Origin: an uncultured Clostridia bacterium
GTDB lineage: Bacteria > Bacillota > Clostridia > TANB77 > CAG-508
Reading direction: 5' to 3'
Assembly (NCBI GenBank): GCA_944393485.1
Contig: CALYAJ010000014.1
Coordinates: forward strand, 1-40,298
DNA: 40,298 bases
Positions 1 through 8,084 of the stretch are shown one piece after another (positions within the stretch are counted from its first letter, which is position 1; the number at the start of each line of letters is the position of its first letter). The position numbers were made by a program, and so were the translations under genes. The notes under the pieces were generated by a model. The model was given only the letters and a program-made list of their open reading frames with translations, did not search any database and was not told the DNA's origin.

Positions 1-16
1 TCTAAACTTATTGTAA

Positions 17-43
17 CAGAAAAAGAGTTGCGTTAGCAACTCT
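17..43 (-). terminator. intrinsic terminator
   Basis: An 8-bp stem AGAGTTGC/GCAACTCT with a 4-base loop is followed on the minus strand by a T-rich run. It lies just past the stop of the minus-strand gene that ends at 77. Confidence 0.8.
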
Positions 44-76
44 TAAAGGAAAAATTTATTTTTCCTGTTTTTTATA

Positions 77-988
77 TTATTGATTTCTAGCTAATACATA
101 AATATAATTACTTGCTGGATATTGAATTGTATTATCAGCAGAATTATATGTTAGAGTTTGTGTTTCATTGTTTGCATATACTAAATTTATTGTATTTCCA
201 TCAAAAGTATATGTACCACTTGTTTGAGTAGTATCAGTAATGCTTGTTTTTCCAATTAAATCTGAAAATGTTCCATCATTATTAAATGTTAAATTTCCTA
301 TTATAGTTTCATCAGTACTTCCAAAAATATCACTAGCTGATACTTCTTGATCATTTAATAGACCTGATTGAAAAGTCCAGACACCAGAAATATCTACAGA
401 ATTTGTTTCTTGGTTTTCTTCTGCACTAGTTGATTGTTCTGAACCTTCTAAAGTATAAAGCATTCCGACTGTTAAATTTAAAGATTCATTTGATGCACTT
501 AAAAGTCTTAAGTTTGAAGAATCAACTATTTCAAATTGAAAAGCTTCACTTAGCTCTGTATTTGCTGTGCCTCCACCTTCTAGATTAGTTTCTTGATTTG
601 CATTACATGTTATAGTATTATTATCTATAGTATAAGTACCTATATATGAAGTGCCTAATGGTAGATTTATAGAGAAAGTATTATTTTCAGATATAGTTAT
701 ACTTTCAATTCCATAACTTCCTTCATCAGGTGTTACAGTCATTCCATTTATAACATAATTTCCATTTTGTAATGTGGTTTCTGTTGTGGGATTAATTTGT
801 TCTTGTAAAGTATTTACCTCATTTTGTAAATCCGAAATTTGTTGATTTGCAGTATCTAGTTGCTCTTCTATATTTGACTTTTCACTAGATACACTGTAAA
901 TAAAAAAGCCCATAACACATATTGCAATAATAGCAATAATTAGTAAAATTAATAATACTATTGATTTTTTAGATTTCTTTTCTTCCAT
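77..988 (-). CDS. membrane-anchored surface protein with two beta-rich lipocalin-like domains
   Basis: The 303-residue protein has a Lys-rich cytoplasmic start (MEEKKSKKS), one transmembrane segment (about 9-31) and a short coiled coil (about 35-65, rich in Glu, Gln and Leu). Two extracellular beta-rich segments follow: about 70-180 and about 197-303. Both contain the pattern G-T-Y-T-I/F-D-x-N-T-I, as in small lipocalin-like or DUF5640-like folds that measure how text-book barrels close; this resemblance is a guess from the pattern. No catalytic motif is visible. A GGAGG site precedes the ATG. The gene stands alone, with its own terminator, and points the same way as feoAB. The function is unknown; it may be a cell-surface binding protein. 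Confidence 0.75.
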   Translation of the reverse strand: MEEKKSKKSIVLLILLIIAIIAICVMGFFIYSVSSEKSNIEEQLDTANQQISDLQNEVNTLQEQINPTTETTLQNGNYVINGMTVTPDEGSYGIESITISENNTFSINLPLGTSYIGTYTIDNNTITCNANQETNLEGGGTANTELSEAFQFEIVDSSNLRLLSASNESLNLTVGMLYTLEGSEQSTSAEENQETNSVDISGVWTFQSGLLNDQEVSASDIFGSTDETIIGNLTFNNDGTFSDLIGKTSITDTTQTSGTYTFDGNTINLVYANNETQTLTYNSADNTIQYPASNYIYVLARNQ

Positions 989-1009
989 AATTCGACCTCC
1001 TTATATCTT

Positions 1010-1038
1010 ATCCTACTATAGCATTAAAAAAAATACAA
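1010..1038 (-). promoter_or_regulatory. candidate sigma-A promoter for the surface-protein gene
   Basis: On the minus strand TTGTAT is followed after 17 bases by TAGGAT. Each hexamer matches consensus at four positions. The ribosome site and ATG at 988 follow closely. Confidence 0.35.
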
Positions 1039-1121
1039 GAAAGTAATTATTAAATTTATATGTCATTTGCGTAAATATGGATATAAAAGAAAGGTTTAAA
1101 TTTTATATGGTAGACATAAAA

Positions 1122-1154
1122 TTTGAACTTTAAGGACCGTCCCTAAAGTTCAAA
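1122..1154. repeat. REP-like palindrome, copy 1
   Basis: This is a 33-bp imperfect palindrome with 16-bp arms around a central C and a GGACCGTCC core. It is one of five copies in the window. It overlaps the end of the feoB reading frame: the repeat encodes the last residues (F-E-L) and the TAG stop of feoB. Its flank (ACATAAAA) resembles the flank of the other copies. Confidence 0.85.
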
Positions 1155-1991
1155 AAGGCGGAAAAGACTTGTGGTTGTAAAGCAAATTGCTATTCCACAT
1201 AGTGTTGGAAGTATGAAGGAAACTAATGTCCATTTTAAACTTTTGGTTTCTTTTTTTATTGTAAGTAGTGTAGTACCACATGGAAAATGTAGTAATGTGA
1301 ATATCATTACATTAATTGCAGTTAGTAAATTCCAACCATTGGCTACTAAAATATTTCCAATTTCATTTACATTTTCTATATCAATTAAAGTTTTATTTTT
1401 TAAATATCCCATTAAAATTATTGGAAGCACGATTTCATTTGCAGGAATTCCTAAAATAAATCCAGTTAAAATATATCCGTCTAATCCAATTACTTTGGCA
1501 AATGGATCTAATGCATTTGCTATAAAATCTAATATAGAGATACCACCTATATTAATGTTTGAAAATAACCATATAACTAATCCTGCAGGTGCAGCTATTG
1601 ATATTGCTTTACCTAGTACAAATAAAGTTCTATCTAATAATGAACGAATTAATATCTTTCCAATTTGAGGTGTTCTATATGGCGGAAGTTCTAATGTAAA
1701 AGAAGATGGCAGTCCTTTTAATATTGTTTTAGATAATATTTTTGATACTAATAAAGTTAATAAAATACCTAATAAAACTACAAGCATAACGACTATTGCA
1801 GCTACAAGACCAGAAAATATTCCTGAAATTGTTCCAGATATAAATATTGTAGCAACAGTTATTAAAAATGGAAATCTTCCATTACAAGGAACAAAACAAT
1901 TTGTAAGTATTGCAATTAGTTTTTCTCTTGGTGAATTTATAATTCTTGTGCCAACAACTGCTGCAGCATTACAACCAAATCCCATGCACAT
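1143..1991 (-). pseudogene. feoB: FeoB, C-terminal part (separated by insertion)
   Basis: These 282 residues are the C-terminal membrane part of the Fe(II) transporter FeoB. They include the family signature G-F-G-C-N-A-A at the start, then S-P-R-E-K-L-I-A-I-L, F-V-P-C-N-G-R-F-P and several transmembrane helices. The N-terminal GTPase half is 4.8 kb away at 6807-8039. The first four residues (MCMG) are shared by both halves because they lie in the att core. Upstream in this frame, inside the element, a stop occurs after nine codons, so this half has no native start and no obvious ribosome site. It would be translated only if the element excises, or very weakly from the internal ATG. The 3' end runs into a REP-like palindrome that provides the stop. 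Confidence 0.9.
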
Positions 1992-2002
1992 GGGAGTGAC
2001 AA
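1980..2002. other. attL: left junction of the element in feoB
   Basis: The 14-bp core TCCCATGCACATGG (1980-1993) recurs at 6807-6820. To its left is feoB coding sequence. To its right is element DNA starting GAGTGACAA. The element-side arm CATGGGAGTGACAA (1989-2002) is the exact reverse complement of the element-side arm at the other end (6800-6813). The presumed crossover dinucleotide is CA at 1987-1988. Confidence 0.85.
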
Positions 2003-2054
2003 TATTGTATCAAATTCAACCGACAAAACTAATGATAAATTATGAGTCACAATT

Positions 2055-2083
2055 TTGACTTATGTAAACATAAATGATATAAT
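2055..2083 (+). promoter_or_regulatory. sigma-A promoter with a palindromic spacer
   Basis: TTGACT (2055-2060), a 17-base spacer and TATAAT (2078-2083) precede the gene at 2165. The spacer holds the inverted repeat TTATGT-AA-ACATAA (2060-2073), well placed for a repressor to block RNA polymerase. The promoter would drive the first element genes. Confidence 0.7.
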
Positions 2084-2164
2084 TATATCGACACTATAAA
2101 CAATTTGCAGAAATTCTTTTAAAAATGGAAAAGAATTATGCGCATTAAAACAGGAGGGCACATT

Positions 2165-2683
2165 ATGGAATGCATAGGAAGAGATATCTATGGAGGACGG
2201 TATTACGAAAGAAAGATAGAGGATTCGTCAGCCATATATATGGAGACAATGAAAACGCCGATAGAAAAAATCGCTGATTTCTTTGTCGGAAAGCACGGCT
2301 GGAAACATACAATGGATAAGGAGGAGAGTAAAGAATATTATGCTGGCGTACTAGGACATATAGGTGCTTTTATAGATAAGGAGCCAGACGAGTATAGGCT
2401 TATACTCGATAATGGTACACAAAAATATTCTTTTGCCAGCTTCTATACTGAAAACGGGCAACTAATAAAGAAACTCCTTATAATTTTTCCTGAGGGAAAA
2501 TTATATATGTGTGATGGTAACGATTATTATGAAGCTACCACAGATGCAAAAAAGCCGGGGCGCAAAACCAACGAAAAGTTTATCGCAAAAGATGATGAAC
2601 ATAGATTAAAGCTTCCCGAAGACATTTCAAGAAAAAAAGAATATTATTCAAAAATATTCTTGGAAATGTACAACAATTTTTGA
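2165..2683 (+). CDS. unknown protein carried by the element (172 residues)
   Basis: I do not recognise this soluble, highly charged protein. It has no signal peptide, transmembrane helix or known catalytic motif. The ATG at 2165 is chosen because AGGAGGG (2152-2158) sits 6 bases before it; an in-frame ATG at 2138 lacks a site. The middle part, roughly residues 60-125, alternates hydrophobic and polar residues (for example K-L-L-I-I-F-P-E-G-K-L-Y-M) as in a beta-sheet. Codon use is visibly richer in G and C than in all neighbours (GCC, CGG, GGC, CTC codons), which points to a separate origin. It has its own promoter and terminator, typical of a cargo or maintenance gene. Function unknown. Confidence 0.7.
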   Translation: MECIGRDIYGGRYYERKIEDSSAIYMETMKTPIEKIADFFVGKHGWKHTMDKEESKEYYAGVLGHIGAFIDKEPDEYRLILDNGTQKYSFASFYTENGQLIKKLLIIFPEGKLYMCDGNDYYEATTDAKKPGRKTNEKFIAKDDEHRLKLPEDISRKKEYYSKIFLEMYNNF

Positions 2684-2692
2684 CCATAATGC

Positions 2693-2728
2693 AAGTAGTG
2701 GACCAGCGATGCAGTCCACTACTTTTTC
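2693..2728 (+). terminator. intrinsic terminator
   Basis: An 11-bp perfect stem AAGTAGTGGAC/GTCCACTACTT with a 10-base loop is followed by TTTC. It lies 9 bases after the orphan gene. Confidence 0.85.
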
Positions 2729-2819
2729 TATGCCTATTTACCAAGATATAACTACATATAAATAAAATATTGTAATAGTACAAGATACTTTAAAATAAAA
2801 ATATACTGGTGATAAATTT

Positions 2820-2966
2820 ATGAATGATAGATATATAATTCTTAAAATAGAAATAGTTATTAACAAAATACTATATGCAAAAAATGTAATTAATAAAGAA
2901 AAATATAACCAAGTAGCAAAAAAACTAGATAAATTATTATTTGATGAATGTAAGGCTAAACATTAA
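2820..2966 (+). CDS. small protein upstream of the recombinase
   Basis: A 48-residue frame begins M-N-D-R-Y-I-I-L-K-I-E and ends D-E-C-K-A-K-H. It is amphipathic and Lys-rich, with a GGTGAT ribosome-like site before the ATG. It ends 36 bases before the recombinase start. Short helical proteins of this size and pattern often sit just before serine recombinases in Clostridia elements, so a helper or directionality role is possible; that is inference. Confidence 0.5.
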   Translation: MNDRYIILKIEIVINKILYAKNVINKEKYNQVAKKLDKLLFDECKAKH

Positions 2967-3002
2967 TGTATAAATTAATTTGTGAGGGGGAAGGAGATTA
3001 TT

Positions 3003-4532
3003 TTGACAGTATATGAAATGAAACAAGCTTTTTCAAAAGGTAAAACAATATTTGACTTACCACTTAATGTTTCATTTTATGCAAGAGTATCTACAGAAAA
3101 AGAAGAACAAATTAATTCATTAGATAATCAAATAAACTTTTTTGAAAAATATATAAGGCAAAATAAAAATTGGAATTTTATACAAGGATATATAGATGAA
3201 GGAATTAGTGGAACTACTTCTCAAAAAAGAGAAAGTTTTATGAAAATGATTGAAGATGGAAAACATAAAAAATTTGACTTGCTTATAACAAAAGAAGTTT
3301 CAAGATTTTCGCGTGATACAATAGATAGTTTAATTTACACTAGAAAATTATTAGAATATGATGTATGTGTTTATTTTTTATCAGATAATATTATAACTGC
3401 CTCAACTGATGGAGAATTAAGACTAACGATTATGTCTAGTATGGCTCAAGACGAAGTTAGAAAAATATCTGAAAGGACAAAATTTGGATTTAAAAGAGCG
3501 ATAGAAAAAGGAACTGTTTTAGGAACAAATAATATATGGGGCTATACAAAGAAAAATGGAAAACTAATTATAGATGAAGAAGAAGCCAAAATTGTTAAAA
3601 AGATTTTTGAAATATATGCAAACAATAAAATTGGATTGAATAAATTATCTAAAGAACTAGAGAAACAAGGTTATTACAATCACAATGGAAAAACTTTTCA
3701 TCAAAATACATTAAAAAATATAATTCAAAATCCTAAATACAAGGGATATTATACTGGAAGATTATCAACAGTAATAAATTATAGAACCAAAAAAAGAAAT
3801 TATTATGAGAAAAAAGAGTGGATAACATATAAAGATTTTTCAAAAGTTCCACCAATAGTATCAGAAGAATTGTGGGAAAAGGCTAATCAAAAACTTTTAA
3901 ATAGAAGTAAACAGCTAAATAAGAAGACTTCAAATATTTATCCTCTTTCAGGAAAAATATATTGTAAAACACATAAATGTAGTTTCGTTAGAAAAATAAG
4001 ACATTATAAAAATAAAGAAGATGTGATTTTTTGGTATTGTGGTGATTATCACAAAACAGGAAAGAAAACCTGTAATCCAGCATATATAAAGCAAGAAGAG
4101 ATATATAATACATTAATAAATAAATTAAAAAAATTTGAAACATATAAAGAAAAAATTTGTAATGAGCTTCTAACATTATATTCAGAATCTATTAATTCAA
4201 AACAGAGTAGTCAAAATGAAGAAAAAATAAAAAAAGAAATTATAATATTAGAAAACAAAAAGAAAAAATTATTAGATTTATTATTAGATGGATTTTTAGA
4301 TAAAGACGAATATTTAAATAAAAAGAAGTATTATGAAACAAATCTATTAAAAATGCAGAATGACTTAAAAATACTTCATCAAGAGAAAAATAAAACTAAG
4401 AATAATAAAACATTAAAACAAAGCATATTAAAAGAATTGGAAATTTCACAAGATAATATAGAAGATTATGTTGAAGAATTAGTAGATAAGATTATTATAG
4501 AAGAGGGAAGATGTTTAATTCGTTTTAAATAG
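3003..4532 (+). CDS. large serine recombinase (site-specific integrase)
   Basis: This 509-residue enzyme of the resolvase/invertase superfamily should cut and rejoin the att sites at 1980 and 6820. The TTG at 3003 is chosen because AAGGAG lies 6 bases upstream; an in-frame GTG at 2982 would overlap that site. The catalytic domain (about 20-165) carries Y-A-R-V-S with the nucleophile Ser30, then D-E-G-I-S-G-T and the R-F-S-R-D motif. A recombinase domain follows (about 180-290, with N-P-K-Y-K-G-Y-Y). Next come a zinc ribbon (Cys pairs at about 320-357: Y-C-K-T-H-K-C and Y-C-G...K-K-T-C), a Lys/Glu-rich coiled coil (about 400-465) and a C-terminal tail. Coiled coils in this family control the direction of the reaction. 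All key residues are intact, so the gene looks functional. Confidence 0.93.
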   Translation: MTVYEMKQAFSKGKTIFDLPLNVSFYARVSTEKEEQINSLDNQINFFEKYIRQNKNWNFIQGYIDEGISGTTSQKRESFMKMIEDGKHKKFDLLITKEVSRFSRDTIDSLIYTRKLLEYDVCVYFLSDNIITASTDGELRLTIMSSMAQDEVRKISERTKFGFKRAIEKGTVLGTNNIWGYTKKNGKLIIDEEEAKIVKKIFEIYANNKIGLNKLSKELEKQGYYNHNGKTFHQNTLKNIIQNPKYKGYYTGRLSTVINYRTKKRNYYEKKEWITYKDFSKVPPIVSEELWEKANQKLLNRSKQLNKKTSNIYPLSGKIYCKTHKCSFVRKIRHYKNKEDVIFWYCGDYHKTGKKTCNPAYIKQEEIYNTLINKLKKFETYKEKICNELLTLYSESINSKQSSQNEEKIKKEIIILENKKKKLLDLLLDGFLDKDEYLNKKKYYETNLLKMQNDLKILHQEKNKTKNNKTLKQSILKELEISQDNIEDYVEELVDKIIIEEGRCLIRFK

Positions 4533-4540
4533 AAATAATC

Positions 4541-4624
4541 ATAAGCACCCGTGAATGAAGTGATAAAATAAAAGTAGACACAAAAGTCAACTTTTTATTG
4601 AGTAGTTCATAAACGGGTGCTTAT
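4541..4624. terminator. bidirectional terminator / long inverted repeat
   Basis: Perfect 12-bp arms ATAAGCACCCGT and ACGGGTGCTTAT enclose a second pairing region (AATAAAAGT with AACTTTTTATT). It separates the converging recombinase and deacetylase genes, so it probably ends transcription both ways. Confidence 0.65.
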
Positions 4625-4626
4625 AT

Positions 4627-5421
4627 TTAGTTATTAAGATTAATCTCTTCTAAAATCTCATTTCCGGTCATTTCACAAGGAATATTAATTCTCTTAATAA
4701 AATTTTTATCTAAATTTTTAAAATTATTAATTCCTAAGTCATATACTTGAAAATCTATTCCAATATTTTTTAGAACTTTTACTGTTTCTTTAGTATAAGC
4801 ACCATATGGATATGCAAATACTTTTAATTTTTGCTTTCCTAAATATTTTTCAATCTCTCTATATGAATCTTTTACATCATCACGCAATTTTCTAACTGGA
4901 ACTTTGTCATAGAATATATGATTTTTGCTATGACTAAATATTTCTACAAGGCCACTTTCTTGCATTTCTAAACAATTATCCCAATTTAAATATTTTATCC
5001 CATCCAGTTCTTTTCCTATATTATCTGTTACAACAAAAATGGAAGCTTTTACATTATATTTTTTCAAAATTGGATAGATATATTCGTAATTACTGTAATA
5101 TCCATCATCAAATGTTATAATAATTGGCTTATCCGGAAGAGTGGTTTTACCAGAATATGCATTATTTAGATCATTAAAAGAAATTATTGTATATCCATTA
5201 GCTAAAAATGTTTTTATATTTTCCTCAAAACTTTGAGGAGTATTTATATAGTTAAAATTATCTGGATCACTTTCTGGAACAACAGTTACAAAATTATGAT
5301 AGAGCAATACAGGAACTTTTATATCTGGTCTTTTACTAGTCTTACATTGATTAATAAAACATGCCAAAACGATGACAACAATTACTATACATATCAAAAC
5401 AATTCCTCTTTTTTTGTTCAA
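4627..5421 (-). CDS. polysaccharide deacetylase (NodB domain, membrane-anchored)
   Basis: This 264-residue protein belongs to carbohydrate esterase family 4, which removes N-acetyl groups from GlcNAc polymers outside the cell. An N-terminal hydrophobic segment (6-24) anchors it; V-L-A-C at 18-21 could also be a lipobox. V-P-V-L-L-Y-H (36-42) opens the domain. T-F-D-D-G (103-107) supplies the catalytic base and metal Asp. S-H-S-K-N-H (163-168) gives the two metal His. A-Y-P-Y-G (203-207) is the third motif. Translation starts at a TTG 7 bases after GAGGTG. It is divergent from the GT2 synthase 97 bp away. PgaB/IcaB-type deacetylases pair with such synthases to make partly deacetylated poly-GlcNAc; that pairing here is inference. 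Confidence 0.9.
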   Translation of the reverse strand: MNKKRGIVLICIVIVVIVLACFINQCKTSKRPDIKVPVLLYHNFVTVVPESDPDNFNYINTPQSFEENIKTFLANGYTIISFNDLNNAYSGKTTLPDKPIIITFDDGYYSNYEYIYPILKKYNVKASIFVVTDNIGKELDGIKYLNWDNCLEMQESGLVEIFSHSKNHIFYDKVPVRKLRDDVKDSYREIEKYLGKQKLKVFAYPYGAYTKETVKVLKNIGIDFQVYDLGINNFKNLDKNFIKRINIPCEMTGNEILEEINLNN

Positions 5422-5518
5422 TTTAATTCACCTCTATTTATCTTATTATTTATTGATATTTTTTGACACAAATCACCAATTTTGGACAATTTTCATAAGA
5501 TATTATGAGGTGAGGAGG

Positions 5519-6790
5519 ATGTTTTGTATATCTTTAATATGTGCAGTACTGTGTAGCATATGCTCAATATTTATAGATATTAACTGGATTAATGATATAG
5601 CTTGTTATTTGGGATATTTTTTAGCAATTTATCTTGTAATATTTGTAGCTATAATTCCAGGATTTAATTATATATTTAATTTAGTGAGTCTGTTATTTAC
5701 TAAAAAAGAAAAGAAGTTATGTGCAAAAGAAGAGGATGTTACTGTTTTAATCCCAGCATATAATGCTAAAAGAACAATAAAAGAAACTATTAAATCTATT
5801 CAAAATCAAGAATATTGTGGAAATATTTATATAAATATTATTGATGATGGGTCAACAGACGGAACATTGGAACTTTTAGAAGAGATGAACTTAAATGAAA
5901 ATGTAAATATTATAAAAGCTAAGCATAAGGGAAAAGCAGAAGCACTTAATAAAGGATTAGAAAAAGTAAAAACTAAGTACACTATAACAGTGGATGCAGA
6001 TACTAATCTTCATTCATTAGCAATAAGAAAAATTATGAATAAATTAACGAATTCTAATAAAAAGACTGTTGCAACAGCAGGTTGTTTATTTGTTAAGAAC
6101 ACTAAAAAAAGTTTTATCACAAAATTACAGGAATGGGATTATACTTTAGGAATATTTGGAGTAAAACTTGTTCAAGGCAATTATAATTCAACTTTAGTTG
6201 CACAAGGTGCATTTAGTGCATATAAAACAAAAGCATTAAAAGAAATAGGTGGATGGAAAAATAGTGTTGGAGAAGATATAGTTTTAACTTGGGAACTTTT
6301 AAGTGAAGGATATGAAACAAATTTTGTTAAAAATGCAATTGCTTTTACAGAGGTTCCAGAAAAATATAAAGATTTTGGTAGACAGAGAAAAAGATGGGCA
6401 AGAGGAATGATTGAAGCATTCAAAAAAGTAAAAATATTTAAATCCAAAAGACTAAATTTAAAATCTAAATTTTTGATGTGTTTAAACGTGTTTTTCCCAT
6501 TTATAGATCTAGCAATTTTAATTTTTATACCTCTTGGATTAATTTTCTTAGCACTTGGAAATCCATTATTAATTAGTTGGATATCTTTATTTGTGATAAT
6601 ATTTGGGCTATTACTTTGTCTGGTAATAGAAATTAAGAGAAATAATATGTTAAAAGAAATTAATTGTAAATTAGAAAAAAGAAGTAAATTAGCTTTTATA
6701 GTTTATGCTATATTATATGCATTTATATTAGCTCCATATTGTTTGGCAGGATATATTTCAGAATTATTTAATCGCAAAAAGAAATGGTAA
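5519..6790 (+). CDS. processive family-2 glycosyltransferase (poly-GlcNAc/chitin/hyaluronan-synthase type)
   Basis: The 423-residue membrane synthase should polymerise a sugar from UDP-sugar and move the chain across the membrane. Two N-terminal helices (about 2-55) precede the GT2 domain. Motifs: V-L-I-P-A-Y-N-A (76-83), I-D-D-G-S (108-112), D-A-D metal site (159-161), G-E-D with the catalytic Asp253, and Q-R-K-R-W (289-293), the mark of processive enzymes. Two or three helices end the protein. The ATG at 5519 is chosen because GAGG lies 8 bases upstream; an upstream ATG at 5372 would run over the divergent deacetylase gene. The stop is 10 bases from the right att arm. PgaC/IcaA-like poly-N-acetylglucosamine synthesis is the best guess because of the neighbouring deacetylase; the exact polymer cannot be read from sequence. 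Confidence 0.88.
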   Translation: MFCISLICAVLCSICSIFIDINWINDIACYLGYFLAIYLVIFVAIIPGFNYIFNLVSLLFTKKEKKLCAKEEDVTVLIPAYNAKRTIKETIKSIQNQEYCGNIYINIIDDGSTDGTLELLEEMNLNENVNIIKAKHKGKAEALNKGLEKVKTKYTITVDADTNLHSLAIRKIMNKLTNSNKKTVATAGCLFVKNTKKSFITKLQEWDYTLGIFGVKLVQGNYNSTLVAQGAFSAYKTKALKEIGGWKNSVGEDIVLTWELLSEGYETNFVKNAIAFTEVPEKYKDFGRQRKRWARGMIEAFKKVKIFKSKRLNLKSKFLMCLNVFFPFIDLAILIFIPLGLIFLALGNPLLISWISLFVIIFGLLLCLVIEIKRNNMLKEINCKLEKRSKLAFIVYAILYAFILAPYCLAGYISELFNRKKKW

Positions 6791-8039
6791 AATACCACTT
6801 TGTCACTCCCATGCACATGGTAAGTGCCTGTTTACCAGAAGTACATGCACATTTAAAACATCTATCTAAATTAAAAGCAATACGTGGCAAAAATCCTAAA
6901 TCTTCTAAAATAGTAAATAGAGGGAAGAATATTGCCATAGGTGGAAGCATTACAGAAATTATCCAAGTAACAGTTTGATAAACACCATCAACTAAAATAC
7001 TTGTAAGCCATTCAGGAGAATGAATAGTGCTAAAGAGATTTAAGATATGATATTTCAAATTTCCAAAAAGATCGGATAATAATTGTGAAGGATAATTTGC
7101 TCCAACTATTGTAATCCAAAATAAAATACACAAAAATAAAAGCATTATTGGAATACCAAATTTTTTGGAAGTTAAGATTTTATCAATCTTTATCGTTTTA
7201 CTTAAATAATCTTTCTTTGTATATGTACAAACTTCTTGGCAAATATATTCAGCTTTTTTCATAATAAACGAAATTATTGTTTCTTCTAAATTGGAAGAAT
7301 TAATATCATTTCGTTTTAAAAGACAGTTACATTCATCAATTTTAGAATTTATAGAAGAGGTACTTAAATCAATATTTAATTTATTTGAAATAGTTTTAAT
7401 TATTTTTTTATCATTTGATAAAAGTTTAAGAGATACCCACCTGTTTAAAGGATACGGAATAGTTGGGTATTCACAGCTTAGCAAAGAAATAGAATCTTCT
7501 ATAATAGGTAAATATTTTACAATATGAGGAGTAGGAACAATTTTTTTTAAGCAAACATCATAGATAATATATTTTAGATTTATTAAAGTTTTTTTCTTTT
7601 TGGCTATTGTACCAACTACAGGAATACCTAATATAGAAGAAAGTTTTTTAAAATCAATTTTTATTCCTTTCTTTTTAGCTTCATCCAACAAATTTACACA
7701 CAAAATAATGTTAGGATTAATTTCCATAATCTGAAAAACAAGATTTAAATTACGTTCTATAGAGGTCCCATCAACAACAATTACAATAGCATCAGGATTT
7801 TCAAAACAAATATAGTTTCTCGCAATTTCTTCTTCTTCAGAATTAGACATTAATGAATATGTACCTGGAATATCAATAGCTGTGAAATCAGCACTTTTAT
7901 AAGTAAATTTACCATAGCAATTACCAACTGTTTTACCTGTCCAATTTCCAGTATGTTGATTCATTCCAGTTAAACTATTAAAAATAGTAGATTTTCCAAC
8001 ATTAGGATTTCCGGCAAAGGCTATTTTATAATTTTTCAT
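6768..8039 (-). pseudogene. feoB: FeoB, N-terminal GTPase part (interrupted by insertion)
   Basis: The frame gives 423 residues, of which 411 are native. The first 170 or so form the G domain: G1 G-N-P-N-V-G-K-S (10-17), G3 D-I-P-G (56-59), G4 N-L-L-D (116-119). A GDI-like helical region and the first membrane helices follow, up to G-K-Q-A-L-T-M-C-M-G at the att core. After that, 12 foreign residues from the element end the frame inside the glycosyltransferase gene. Rejoined to 1143-1991 the protein would have about 689 residues, normal for FeoB. As it stands it lacks most of the permease, so Fe(II) transport should be lost while the element is in place. It follows feoA by 45 bases, in one operon. 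Confidence 0.92.
6800..6820. other. attR: right junction of the element in feoB
   Basis: The core TCCCATGCACATGG (6807-6820) repeats the one at 1980-1993. The element-side arm TTGTCACTCCCATG spans 6800-6813. feoB coding sequence resumes at 6821. Confidence 0.85.
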
Positions 8040-8084
8040 GATATAACCTCCAATCCAATAATATATTTAATAATATGATTATTT

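Larger units (their letters stand above)
1980..6820. mobile_element. serine-recombinase element inserted in feoB (4827 bp repeat to repeat)
   Basis: The two halves of feoB flank a block bounded by 14-bp direct repeats. Joining the outer flanks at the shared core gives continuous coding ...G-K-Q-A-L-T-M-C-M-G-F-G-C-N-A-A..., the expected FeoB sequence. Gene content, left to right: an orphan 172-residue protein, a 48-residue protein, a large serine recombinase, a minus-strand polysaccharide deacetylase and a plus-strand glycosyltransferase whose stop is 10 bases from the right arm. There are no conjugation or phage genes, so this is a compact integrative cargo element that is probably mobilised by others. 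Insertion and excision by the encoded recombinase is an inference from family behaviour and the att structure. Confidence 0.88.

Noticed and set aside
1171..1668. Long plus-strand frame opposite the feoB C-terminal half
   Set aside because: Antisense to a clear transporter, with no ribosome site or recognisable domain.
5372..5518. Upstream start for the glycosyltransferase at 5372
   Set aside because: It would overlap the divergent deacetylase start and has no ribosome site. The ATG at 5519 has one and gives a normal N-terminus.
1143..8039. Two separate feo genes encoding split FeoB subunits
   Set aside because: The C-terminal half has no ribosome site and starts inside the att core, and the N-terminal half ends in element sequence. 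Insertion explains both.
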